Source of the DNA: Coriobacteriaceae bacterium
GTDB taxonomy: Bacteria > Actinomycetota > Coriobacteriia > Coriobacteriales > QAMH01
DNA: 12,572 nt
Assembly: GCA_004553405.1 (NCBI GenBank)
Contig: SFLO01000008.1
Span: forward strand, 1-12,572
Direction of reading: 5' to 3'
Shown here: one piece after another, positions 1-6,805 of the stretch
Position numbering within the stretch: position 1 is the stretch's first letter
How the letters are laid out: the number at the start of each line of letters is the position of its first letter
Program-made: the position numbers and the translations under genes
The notes under the pieces: generated by a model
The model's database searches: none
The model's input: the letters and a program-made list of their open reading frames with translations, nothing else
Told to the model about the DNA's origin: nothing

Positions 1-96
1 ACCCATGACGAGCTCATGGATGCATGCCCGGCGTACCGCCAGATAGCGCTGAGCCAGCTGAGCCCAGCCGAGCTGGAGAAGGGAGGTGCGCGATGA
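1..96 (+). CDS. ABC exporter half-transporter, C-terminal end only (partial, 5' truncated by window)
   Basis: Reading from base 1 in frame gives 31 residues ending at TGA 94-96. They begin THDELMDACPAYRQIALSQLS, which matches the tail of an ABC exporter ATPase domain: the 'GTHxELM' segment after the H-loop, then 'YRxIxxSQLS'. The same kind of tail is seen in the complete next gene (GTHEELL...FYAELYNSQ). Its stop overlaps the next start (ATGA, 93-96), the translational coupling expected for two subunits of one heterodimeric exporter. Nothing can be said about its membrane domain or catalytic residues, which lie outside the window. The family call rests on a short stretch but is strengthened by the neighbour. 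Confidence 0.8.
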   Translation, partial: THDELMDACPAYRQIALSQLSPAELEKGGAR

Positions 97-1949
97 GCAG
101 CCCGCATTCCACCGCACCGCGCCGCCGCCCGCCCCACGGGCCCCACGGGCCGCGCTTCTCGAAGGAGAAGGCCAAGGACTTCAAGGGGACGATGAGGCGC
201 GTGCTCGGCCTGCTCGCCCCGCACAAGCTCGCGCTGCTGGCCATCTTCGTCTTCGCCGTTGGCGGCACGGTCTTCAACATCGTGGGCCCCAAGGTGCTAT
301 CCACCGCCACCACGGAGGTCTTCGAGGGCGCCCTGGCCGCCATGCAGGGCACCGGCGGCATCGATTTCGACGCCGTGGCGCGCATCCTGCTGGCAACGCT
401 TTCCCTCTACCTGCTGAGCACGCTGTGCAGCTTCGTGCAGAGCTGGCTCATGACGGGCATGGTCCAGCGCCTGTGCTACAAGCTGCGCGAGGACATCAAC
501 CTCAAGATCGACCGTATGCCCTTTGGCTACTTCGAGCGCAACTCGACGGGAGACACGCTCTCGCGCATCACCAACGACGTCGATACCATGGGCCAGACGC
601 TCGCGCAGAGCGTGGTGCAGCTGGTCACCGGCATCACCACGGTGGCGGGCGTCCTGGTCATGATGCTGCTCATCAGTCCGCTCATGACGCTTGTGGCCCT
701 GCTCATCATCCCCGTCTCGCTGGCGCTGGTCATGCTCATCGTCAAGCGCTCGCAGAAGTATTTCTTCGCCCAGCAGGAGGTGCTCGGCGAGGTCAACGGC
801 ATCATCGAGGAGAGCTTTGCCGGCCAGGGCATCATCAAGGCCTTCAACGCCGAGCAGCGCACGCTGGACAGCTTTGCAGACGCCAACCGGCGCCTCTACG
901 AAGCCGGCTGGAAGAGCCAGTTCGCCGGCGGCCTCATGAAGCCCGTGATGGACTTCGTGGGCAACCTGGGCTATGTGGCCGTCGCCCTCATGGGCGGTTG
1001 GCTTGCCGTGCAGGGTGCCATCACCGTGGGCGACATCCAGGCCTTCATCCAGTACGTCAAGAACTTCACCCAGCCCCTGAGCCAGATGAGCCAGGTGGGC
1101 GCGCAACTCCAGCAGATGGCCGCCGCGGCCGAGCGCGTCTTCGAGTTCTTGAGCGAGGACGAGGAAGCCGACGAGCTCGCCGAGGGCCAGCCGCCTGTGA
1201 ACCTCGGCGAGCTGCGCGGCGCGGTCTCCTTCGAGGAGGTCTCGTTTGGCTACGCGCCCGGCAGCGAGGTCATCCGCGGCTTCAGCGCCCGGGTCGAGCC
1301 GGGTCAGACCGTCGCCCTGGTGGGCCCCACCGGCGCCGGCAAGACCACCATGGTCAAGCTGCTCATGCGCTTCTACGACGTGAGCAGCGGCTGCATCAGG
1401 GTCGACGGGCGCGACCTGCGCACCATCGCCCGCCCCCAGGCGCGCGAGATGTTCGGCATGGTGCTGCAGGACACCTGGCTCTTTGGCGAGACCATACGCG
1501 AGAACATCCGCTACGGCAGGCTCGACGCCACAGACGAGGAAGTGGAGGAGGCGGCCCGCGCCGGCTGTGCCGACCACTTCATCCGCACGCTGCCGGGCGG
1601 CTACGACTACGTGATCAACGAGGACTCGAGCAACGTGAGCCAGGGCCAGCGCCAGCTGCTGACCATCGCCCGCGCCATCCTGGCAAACCGCCCCATGCTC
1701 ATCTTGGACGAGGCTACCTCGAGCGTCGACACGCGCACGGAGGAGCGCGTCCAGGAGGCGATGGACAGGCTCATGGAGGGGCGCACCAGCTTTGTCATCG
1801 CCCACAGGCTGAGCACCATCAGAAACGCCGACCTCATCTTGGTCATGCGCGACGGCGACGTGGCGGAGCAGGGCACCCACGAGGAGCTCCTTGCCAAGGG
1901 CGGCTTCTATGCGGAGCTCTACAACTCGCAGTTCGAGGGTTGCGAGTAG
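93..1949 (+). CDS. ABC exporter half-transporter, permease fused to ATPase (TM288/EfrD-like subunit)
   Basis: This 618-residue protein has a membrane domain followed by an ATPase domain, the layout of type IV (MsbA/BmrA-like) exporters. Start ATG 93 is chosen because GGGAGG lies at 81-86 and it overlaps the previous stop; an upstream ATG at 24 would run through the previous gene. Hydrophobic helices lie near residues 40-64, 99-122, 174-195, 200-217, 285-306 and 310-330. The ATPase domain shows Walker A GPTGAGKT (411-418), Q-loop Gln459, signature VSQGQ (515-519), Walker B LILDEAT with Asp539 and catalytic Glu540, and H-loop His571. The N-terminal stretch before helix 1, ending EKAKDFKGTMRRVLGLL, is typical of this subfamily. 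A full catalytic Glu with a non-canonical signature fits the subunit of a heterodimer that supplies Walker A/B to the active site. The substrate cannot be read from sequence; multidrug or lipid export is the family guess. Confidence 0.93.
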   Translation: MSSPHSTAPRRRPPHGPHGPRFSKEKAKDFKGTMRRVLGLLAPHKLALLAIFVFAVGGTVFNIVGPKVLSTATTEVFEGALAAMQGTGGIDFDAVARILLATLSLYLLSTLCSFVQSWLMTGMVQRLCYKLREDINLKIDRMPFGYFERNSTGDTLSRITNDVDTMGQTLAQSVVQLVTGITTVAGVLVMMLLISPLMTLVALLIIPVSLALVMLIVKRSQKYFFAQQEVLGEVNGIIEESFAGQGIIKAFNAEQRTLDSFADANRRLYEAGWKSQFAGGLMKPVMDFVGNLGYVAVALMGGWLAVQGAITVGDIQAFIQYVKNFTQPLSQMSQVGAQLQQMAAAAERVFEFLSEDEEADELAEGQPPVNLGELRGAVSFEEVSFGYAPGSEVIRGFSARVEPGQTVALVGPTGAGKTTMVKLLMRFYDVSSGCIRVDGRDLRTIARPQAREMFGMVLQDTWLFGETIRENIRYGRLDATDEEVEEAARAGCADHFIRTLPGGYDYVINEDSSNVSQGQRQLLTIARAILANRPMLILDEATSSVDTRTEERVQEAMDRLMEGRTSFVIAHRLSTIRNADLILVMRDGDVAEQGTHEELLAKGGFYAELYNSQFEGCE

Positions 1950-2011
1950 GCGGCGCCACACACCGCGCACAGCGAAATAAGGCCCTCTTAATGCCCGAGC
2001 TCAGCAGATGC

Positions 2012-2034
2012 TGCTATCCTTGAACGGTTTTCAA
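2012..2034 (+). promoter_or_regulatory. Possible extended -10 promoter with an adjacent inverted repeat, upstream of the SGNH-like gene
   Basis: The 129-base gap after the ABC gene contains TGCTATCCT (2012-2020), which fits an extended -10 (TGnTATnnT); no good -35 is visible. It abuts the inverted repeat TTGAA-CGGTT-TTCAA (2020-2034), which would lie around the expected transcription start and could be an operator or a small hairpin. CTCAGC (2000-2005) and GCTGAG (2037-2042) form a wider flanking inverted repeat. No convincing terminator for the ABC operon was found in this gap, so read-through is possible. Confidence 0.25.
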
Positions 2035-2078
2035 CAGCTGAGTCGAATCGGGGACAGAGGCCCCTTGGAGGTTGTGTC

Positions 2079-3299
2079 GTGCAAGAGCGGAATAGCTTGA
2101 AGCTGCGCCAGCGCGCCCTGAGGGTGCTCTGCAGCGCCGTGCTCGCCGCCGGCACCTGCCTAGGGCCGTGCGCCAGCGCGCTTGCGGCCCCCTCCCAGGG
2201 CTCCTCTGCGTCTGCCAAAGCCGTCGCGAAGAGCGCTGCGGCCAAGAAGGGCGCCGCTGCCAAGAAGAAGGCGGCGAAGAAGAAAGCCGCCACGAAGAAG
2301 GCGAAGAAGAAGCAGCACGTCCACAAGAAGCTGAAGGTTCCCATCAGCGCCAACCTCGCGAGCCTCGCAACCTCGAGCTCGCCAGCCCGCTACCGCTACG
2401 TGTGCTCCTGCGGGAAGAAGCTCGCGGGCACCTACGCCAGCGGCTACCCCCTCACCAAGAGCCTCGACGTGCTCTGGGATCGCTATGCAGGCAGCCCCGA
2501 GGGCGGCATCGCCTTCTTCGGCTCGTCGTACTTCTCTAAGTGGGCGAGCGCCGCGGCAGACCTCGAGCACGAGTACGGCTTCGACCCCGCCATGGTCTAC
2601 AACTACGGCATCGGCGGCAGCGGCATCAAGCTGTGGACGAGCGATGCCTACCTGGACCTGGTCGCCTCGAAGAAGCCCAGCGTGGTCGCGATCCACGGCA
2701 TCAACGACCTGCGCTATTACCCCACCCACCCGGACTTCCGCAGCGACGCCCAGGCGGTGAGGGAGAGCTTCGAGGCGCTCAAGAGCTATGTCGCCGGCCT
2801 CCAGCGCCGCCTGCCCCAAGCCCGCATCCTCCTCGTATCTGCCTTCAAGACGCCTGCCGAGTACCTCAGGGAGGGCTCGTACGGCACCAGCTGCATCAGC
2901 TGGCGGCGCATCGACCTCTACAACGAACAGCTGCGCTCCTTTGCCCAGGCGAACCACAACGTTGACTTCGTCGACATCGAGCGCTACCTCCTGGCCGAGG
3001 ATAGCGACCCCTGGGGCAACACCCGCGTGCGCTTCTACTCCAACGGCGAAAAGCTCGCCGATGCCTCGAGCCTGCTGAGTATGCCCGTCATCGGCTGGCT
3101 CGAAGACGAGGGGGCCAAGCCCTGCCCGTACTTCCGCCCCGACCTCCACCATGCCAGCAAGCTCGCCTACACCACCATCTGGACGCCCTTCGTGGGCGGC
3201 CCGGCCGTTGAGACCGCCCAGCGGGAGCTCGAGGTGCGCAGGGCCTTGCAAGAACAGTTGGAGCAGCAGGCCCAGCAGGCTGCCAGCGAGATAATCTGA
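2079..3299 (+). CDS. Secreted SGNH/GDSL-like hydrolase with Lys/Ala-rich linker
   Basis: The 406-residue product starts at GTG 2079, supported by TTGGAGG at 2065-2071. Residues 1-37 look like a Sec signal peptide: basic N-terminus, hydrophobic core, and cleavage near ALA-A (36-37). Residues 47-84 are almost only Lys and Ala, a strongly basic linker. HVH (80-82) and CSCG (109-112) could form a small metal site. From about residue 140 SGNH-hydrolase blocks appear: FFGSS (Ser150 as likely nucleophile, in GSS instead of GDS), GIGGSG (block II-like glycine), GIND (Asn209), and DLHH (Asp355/His358 as catalytic pair). The C-terminus is Gln/Glu-rich and probably helical. Esterase or acetyl-transfer activity on a cell-surface polymer is inferred from the fold; the substrate is unknown. 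It stands between an exporter and htpG, which gives no functional hint. Fold moderately sure, function unsure. Confidence 0.7.
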   Translation: MQERNSLKLRQRALRVLCSAVLAAGTCLGPCASALAAPSQGSSASAKAVAKSAAAKKGAAAKKKAAKKKAATKKAKKKQHVHKKLKVPISANLASLATSSSPARYRYVCSCGKKLAGTYASGYPLTKSLDVLWDRYAGSPEGGIAFFGSSYFSKWASAAADLEHEYGFDPAMVYNYGIGGSGIKLWTSDAYLDLVASKKPSVVAIHGINDLRYYPTHPDFRSDAQAVRESFEALKSYVAGLQRRLPQARILLVSAFKTPAEYLREGSYGTSCISWRRIDLYNEQLRSFAQANHNVDFVDIERYLLAEDSDPWGNTRVRFYSNGEKLADASSLLSMPVIGWLEDEGAKPCPYFRPDLHHASKLAYTTIWTPFVGGPAVETAQRELEVRRALQEQLEQQAQQAASEII

Positions 3300-3360
3300 T
3301 AATCAACGACTCAACATCCTTGGTAACGCGTCTGTGACATAAGCGGGCCTTGTGCAGCCC

Positions 3361-3413
3361 AATACCTAGAATCCTCTCCAACAGGTTCACGAAACGCGTG
3401 TCCACAAGGGAGG
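3361..3413 (+). promoter_or_regulatory. htpG upstream region: candidate -10 and strong ribosome binding site
   Basis: TAGAAT at 3367-3372 is a plausible -10 element, but no matching -35 is seen at the usual distance. AAGGGAGG (3406-3413) is a strong Shine-Dalgarno sequence 6 bases before the htpG ATG at 3420 and fixes that start. No CIRCE (HrcA) or HAIR (HspR) inverted repeat was found. A direct repeat with core AACGCGT occurs at 3325-3331 and 3393-3399, on either side of the candidate -10. Confidence 0.35.
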
Positions 3414-3419
3414 ATCGCA

Positions 3420-5330
3420 ATGCGCAAGTTCAAGACCGAGTCCAAGCGCCTGCTGGACTTGATGATCAACTCCATCTACACCAACAAGGAGATCTTCCTC
3501 CGCGAGCTGATCTCCAACGCCTCCGACGCCCTCGACAAGGTGTACCTCGAGTCGCTCAAGGCCGGCGACGGCAGCGTCGTGCGCTCTGAGCTCTACATCA
3601 ACGTCAGCTGCGACAAGGACGCCCGCACCATCACCATCAGCGACAACGGCATCGGCATGGACGAGGAGGCCCTCGAGGCCAACCTCGGCACCATCGCTCA
3701 TTCCGGCTCGCTGGAGTTCAAGGAGGGCGAGGACGCCAAGGAGTCCGACGAGATCGACATCATCGGCCAGTTCGGCGTGGGCTTCTACTCCGCCTTCATG
3801 GTTGCAGACCACGTCAAGGTCGTCACCAAGCCCTACGGTTCTGACACCGCCTACACCTGGGAGAGCGAGGGCCTCGAGGGCTACAGCATCGGCCAGGGCG
3901 AGCGCGAGGGCCGCGGCACCACCATCACCCTCACCCTGCGCGAGGATAGCGACGAGTTCAACTACAGCCAGTTCCTCAACACCTATGCCCTGCAGGACCT
4001 GGTCAAGCGCTACAGCGACTACGTGCGCTACCCCATCATGATGAAGTTCACCACATCCTTCCCCGTCGAGCGCCCCGAAGACGCTCCCGAGGACTGGAAG
4101 CAGGAGTACCGCGAGGAAGACGAGGTGCGTACCGTCAACTCCATGGTGCCCATCTGGACCAAGAAGAAGGCCGATGTCTCCGACGAGGAGTACAACGAGT
4201 TCTACAAGGCCACCTTCCATGACGACACCGACCCCGCAGCCGTCATCTCCATTCACGCCGAGGGCACCATCAGCTACGACGCCCTGCTCTTCATCCCCGC
4301 CGTGGCTCCGCGCGAGATGCTCAGCCGCAGCTTCAAGAAGGGTCTCACCCTCTACAGCTCCAACGTCATGATCATGGACAAGTGCGAGGAGCTGCTCCCG
4401 GACTACTTCGGCTTCGTCCGCGGCATCGTCGACTCCCCGGACCTCAGCCTCAACATCTCGCGCGAGATGCTGCAGCAGAGCAAGGAGCTCTCCACCATCC
4501 AGCGCCGCATCGAGAAGAAGATCAAGGCCGAGCTGGCGCGCATGCTCGAAGACGACCGCGAGAAGTACGAGGAGATCTACAAGTACTACGGACCCAACTT
4601 CAAGTTCTCCATCTACAGCACCTATGGTGGCACCTCCTCCATCCTCTCGGACCTGCTGATGTTCCCCTCTGCCATGGAGGGCAAGATGGTGACGCTGGGC
4701 GAGTACTGCGCCGCCGCCCAGGAGGAGCAGGACAAGATCTACTTCGCCACGGGTGACACCGTCGAGCGCCTCAACAGCACCCCCACCGTCAAGGGCGTGG
4801 TCGACAAGGGCTTCGACGTCTTGCTGTGCACCCATGACGTCGACGAGTTCTGCCTGATGTCGATGGGCGTCTTCGACGGCAAGCAGCTCGTCAACGTGGG
4901 CACCGCCGAGCTCGACCTCGAGACCGAGGAGGAGAAGGCCGCCCACGAGAAGGTCTCCGAAGAGAACGCCGAGCTCTTCGCCGACATGGCCGCCAGCCTG
5001 GGCGACAAGGTGACCAAGGTCGTCGCCAGCACCATGCCCATGGACTCCGCATCCTGCATCACCGCAGGCGGTATGGTCTCCCTGGCCATGGAGAAGTACT
5101 TCAAGTCGCTGCCGCAGCACGACGACGAGGTCCCCAGCGCAGAGCACGTGCTCGAGCTGAACATGGGCCATCCCGTCATCAAGGCCCTGCAGAAGGCCTA
5201 CGAGGACGGCGACACGGACACCGTCGCGGCATACACCCTCATCCTGCACGACCAGGCGCTCATGGCCGAGGGCTTCCAGATCGAGGACCTCGAGGCTTTC
5301 AACGAGGCCGTCTACAAGCTGATGGTCTAG
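3420..5330 (+). CDS. htpG: Molecular chaperone HtpG (bacterial Hsp90)
   Basis: This 636-residue protein is a full-length cytosolic Hsp90, an ATP-driven dimeric chaperone. The N-terminal GHKL ATPase domain shows RELISNASDALDK (28-40) with catalytic Glu29 and Mg-binding Asn33, DNGIGM (75-80) contacting the nucleotide, GTIAHSGS, and the lid-end glycine motif IGQFGVGFYS (about 115-124). The middle domain carries YSSNVMIMDKCEELLPDYFGFVRGIVDS and NISREMLQ with Arg348, which reaches the ATP gamma-phosphate in this family. The C-terminal region ends with a dimerisation segment including LELNMGHPVIKAL. There is no eukaryotic MEEVD tail, as expected. The start is supported by AAGGGAGG 6 bases upstream. 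The gene is apparently transcribed alone: a terminator follows directly. No heat-shock operator was recognised, so how it is regulated is open. Confidence 0.97.
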   Translation: MRKFKTESKRLLDLMINSIYTNKEIFLRELISNASDALDKVYLESLKAGDGSVVRSELYINVSCDKDARTITISDNGIGMDEEALEANLGTIAHSGSLEFKEGEDAKESDEIDIIGQFGVGFYSAFMVADHVKVVTKPYGSDTAYTWESEGLEGYSIGQGEREGRGTTITLTLREDSDEFNYSQFLNTYALQDLVKRYSDYVRYPIMMKFTTSFPVERPEDAPEDWKQEYREEDEVRTVNSMVPIWTKKKADVSDEEYNEFYKATFHDDTDPAAVISIHAEGTISYDALLFIPAVAPREMLSRSFKKGLTLYSSNVMIMDKCEELLPDYFGFVRGIVDSPDLSLNISREMLQQSKELSTIQRRIEKKIKAELARMLEDDREKYEEIYKYYGPNFKFSIYSTYGGTSSILSDLLMFPSAMEGKMVTLGEYCAAAQEEQDKIYFATGDTVERLNSTPTVKGVVDKGFDVLLCTHDVDEFCLMSMGVFDGKQLVNVGTAELDLETEEEKAAHEKVSEENAELFADMAASLGDKVTKVVASTMPMDSASCITAGGMVSLAMEKYFKSLPQHDDEVPSAEHVLELNMGHPVIKALQKAYEDGDTDTVAAYTLILHDQALMAEGFQIEDLEAFNEAVYKLMV

Positions 5331-5352
5331 CGGCGCGCACAGCGCGGCAGCT

Positions 5353-5386
5353 GCGCGGCTCGGGAGCCTTCCCGGGCCGCGCTTTT
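5353..5386 (+). terminator. Rho-independent terminator after htpG
   Basis: The arms 5353-5365 and 5370-5382 pair over 13 bp (one G-U pair) around the 4-base loop GCCT, followed by TTTT (5383-5386). It begins 22 bases after the htpG stop. The T run is short but the stem is very GC-rich. Confidence 0.8.
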
Positions 5387-5387
5387 G

Positions 5388-5393
5388 TATGAT
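5388..5393 (+). promoter_or_regulatory. Possible -10 element of folC
   Basis: TATGAT lies directly after the T run of the htpG terminator and 32 bases before the folC ATG. No recognisable -35 exists because the terminator stem occupies that position. A similar packing of terminator then -10 is seen before thrS. Weak call, based on position and the hexamer only. Confidence 0.3.
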
Positions 5394-5425
5394 GGCGGCA
5401 TGGCAGCTGCGAGCGAGGAGGAGAG

Positions 5426-6631
5426 ATGGAGTACCGAGAGGCGCTCGAAGCCCTGCAGGGGGCTCTCAAGTTTGGGATCAACCCCGGCCTGGGGCCCATC
5501 GAGAGGATGTGCGCAGCCCTGGGCGACCCCCAGGGGGCCTACCGCTGCGTGCAGGTGGCGGGCACCAACGGCAAGTCGAGCACGAGCCGCATGACGGCAG
5601 CCCTCCTGCGCTCGCAGGGCATCAAGACGGCGCTCTACACCAGCCCGGAGCTGGTGCGCTACCCCGAGCGCATGGAGATCGACGGCCGCGTGGTGAGCGA
5701 CGGGCAGTTTGCCAGCGCCGTCGAGGCGGCCCTGGGGGCGGCTGCGGCCTGCAGCATCGAGGCCACGGAGTTCGAGCTGCTCACGGCAGGCGCCCTGTGG
5801 CTGTTCGCCCAGGAGGGCGTGGAGGCAGCCGTGCTCGAATGCGGCCTGGGAGGGCGCTGGGACGCCACGAGCGTGTGCACGCCGCAGGTAGCCGTCATCA
5901 CCGGCATAGCGCTGGACCACACCCACATACTCGGCGATACCCTCGAGGCCATCGCGGCAGAGAAGGCGGCCATCATCAAGCCGGGCTGCACGGCCGTGCT
6001 CGCCCCCGGCTTGGCCGCGCGCCCTGTCTTCGACGAGCGCGTACGCGCGGTGGGGGCACGGGCGGTGGAGGTCGACCCGCAGGCAGGCGAGCTGCTTGCA
6101 GGGGCGCTCTTGCACATGCCCGGCTACCAGAGGGGCAACGCCGCGGTGGCCCTCGCCGCCGCACAGCAGCTTGCGGGGCCCATCGCGCTGGAGGACGCCC
6201 GCGCTGCGCTGCAGGGCCTGCAGATCCCCGGGCGCTTCGAGACCCTGCGACGCGAGCCGCTGCTGCTCATCGACGCTGCTCACAACCCGCAGAGCGCCCA
6301 GGTGCTGGCAGCGGAAGTTGAGAGGCGCTTCCCGCGCAGGGAGGAGCGGCCCACCCTGCTCATCGGGGTGCTGGCAGACAAGGACGTCGCCGGCGTGGTG
6401 GGCGCCCTGGCGCCGCTGTTCGAGCGCATCGTCTGCACGGCATCGCGCAGCCCGCGCTCCGTGCCGGCTACCGAGCTTGCCAGCCTGGTGGCGCAGGCCA
6501 ACCCTGCCGCCGAGCTGCGCGTCATCCCCTGCATAGCCGACGCCCTGGCGGCGCTGGCCAAAGAGGATGTGGTCGCCAGCGGATCCATCACCGTGGCAGG
6601 CGAGGTCAAGGGCTGCTTCCTGGGCTTGTAG
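5426..6631 (+). CDS. folC: Folylpolyglutamate synthase / dihydrofolate synthase
   Basis: This 401-residue cytosolic ligase of the Mur/FolC family adds glutamate to folates (and, in bifunctional members, to dihydropteroate), using ATP. The P-loop is VAGTNGKSS (44-52, Lys50). TSPELVRYPERMEIDGR matches the family block TSPHL...ERI. VLECGLGGRWDAT holds the Mg/ATP glutamate Glu138. LDHTHILGDTLEAIAAEKAAIIKPG gives Asp164/His165 and Lys180, the usual carbamylated-lysine position. The C-terminal domain begins near PGRFE and carries DAAHNP (283-288). Start ATG 5426 has the purine-rich AGGAGGAGAG immediately upstream. Length is slightly short for the family (commonly around 420) but no key block is missing. 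It stands between two terminators, so it is probably monocistronic, with no other folate gene in view. Whether it also has dihydrofolate synthase activity cannot be decided here. Confidence 0.95.
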   Translation: MEYREALEALQGALKFGINPGLGPIERMCAALGDPQGAYRCVQVAGTNGKSSTSRMTAALLRSQGIKTALYTSPELVRYPERMEIDGRVVSDGQFASAVEAALGAAAACSIEATEFELLTAGALWLFAQEGVEAAVLECGLGGRWDATSVCTPQVAVITGIALDHTHILGDTLEAIAAEKAAIIKPGCTAVLAPGLAARPVFDERVRAVGARAVEVDPQAGELLAGALLHMPGYQRGNAAVALAAAQQLAGPIALEDARAALQGLQIPGRFETLRREPLLLIDAAHNPQSAQVLAAEVERRFPRREERPTLLIGVLADKDVAGVVGALAPLFERIVCTASRSPRSVPATELASLVAQANPAAELRVIPCIADALAALAKEDVVASGSITVAGEVKGCFLGL

Positions 6632-6674
6632 CCCGGGGGGCGCGCCCCGCCCGCACGTCGCGGCGTAGCAGCTT

Positions 6675-6707
6675 GCAGCGGTGCCCTTGGGGCATCGCTG
6701 CTTTTTT
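6675..6707 (+). terminator. Rho-independent terminator after folC
   Basis: A 12-bp stem (6675-6686 with 6690-6701, one G-U pair) closes a 3-base loop and is followed directly by six T residues (6702-6707). It separates folC from the thrS transcription unit. Confidence 0.9.
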
Positions 6708-6722
6708 CTGCTGCGATAGGGT

Positions 6723-6728
6723 TATACT
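6723..6728 (+). promoter_or_regulatory. Candidate -10 element of the thrS operon promoter
   Basis: TATACT differs from the consensus TATAAT by one base and sits 16 bases after the folC terminator T run, in an otherwise GC-rich region. No clear -35 is visible; the usual position falls on the T tract of the terminator. The implied transcript start near 6735 gives a leader of roughly 114 bases that begins at the first hairpin. Confidence 0.5.
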
Positions 6729-6735
6729 CATGGGC

Positions 6736-6755
6736 TATGCCGATTGCGCGGCATG
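6736..6755 (+). promoter_or_regulatory. First hairpin of the thrS leader
   Basis: ATGCCG (6737-6742) pairs with CGGCAT (6749-6754) around a 6-base loop, with a possible extra U-G pair at 6736/6755. It would be at the very 5' end of the mRNA. Unlike the next two hairpins it does not have anticodon-arm geometry and its loop lacks UGU. It may protect the 5' end or help fold the leader; this is inference. Confidence 0.5.
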
Positions 6756-6765
6756 TCTTCACACA

Positions 6766-6792
6766 CGGCGACTCGGTCTGTTCCCGAGCCGC
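6766..6792 (+). promoter_or_regulatory. thrS leader: tRNA-Thr anticodon-arm mimic 1 (distal)
   Basis: CTCGG (6772-6776) pairs with CCGAG (6784-6788) around the 7-base loop TCTGTTC (6777-6783). A 5-bp stem with a 7-base loop is the anticodon-arm geometry. Numbered as tRNA 32-38, positions 34-36 are UGU (6779-6781), the anticodon of tRNA-Thr for ACA; G35 and U36 are known threonine identity bases in E. coli. Position 33 is C rather than the usual U. The stem can extend by GCG/CGC (6768-6770 with 6790-6792) across an A-C mismatch. Confidence 0.7.
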
Positions 6793-6805
6793 TTTCACGG
6801 TAAGT

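Noticed and set aside
297..1970. Long open frame on the minus strand opposite the ABC gene, and similar ones opposite htpG, thrS and leuC
   Set aside because: They mirror genes with clear motifs, have His/Val/Ala/Leu-rich low-information translations, and are a known effect of high GC content at third codon positions.
6637..6648. Palindrome GGGGCGCGCCCC after the folC stop as a second terminator or binding site
   Set aside because: It has no loop of sensible size and no T run, and such GC-only palindromes are common in this base composition.
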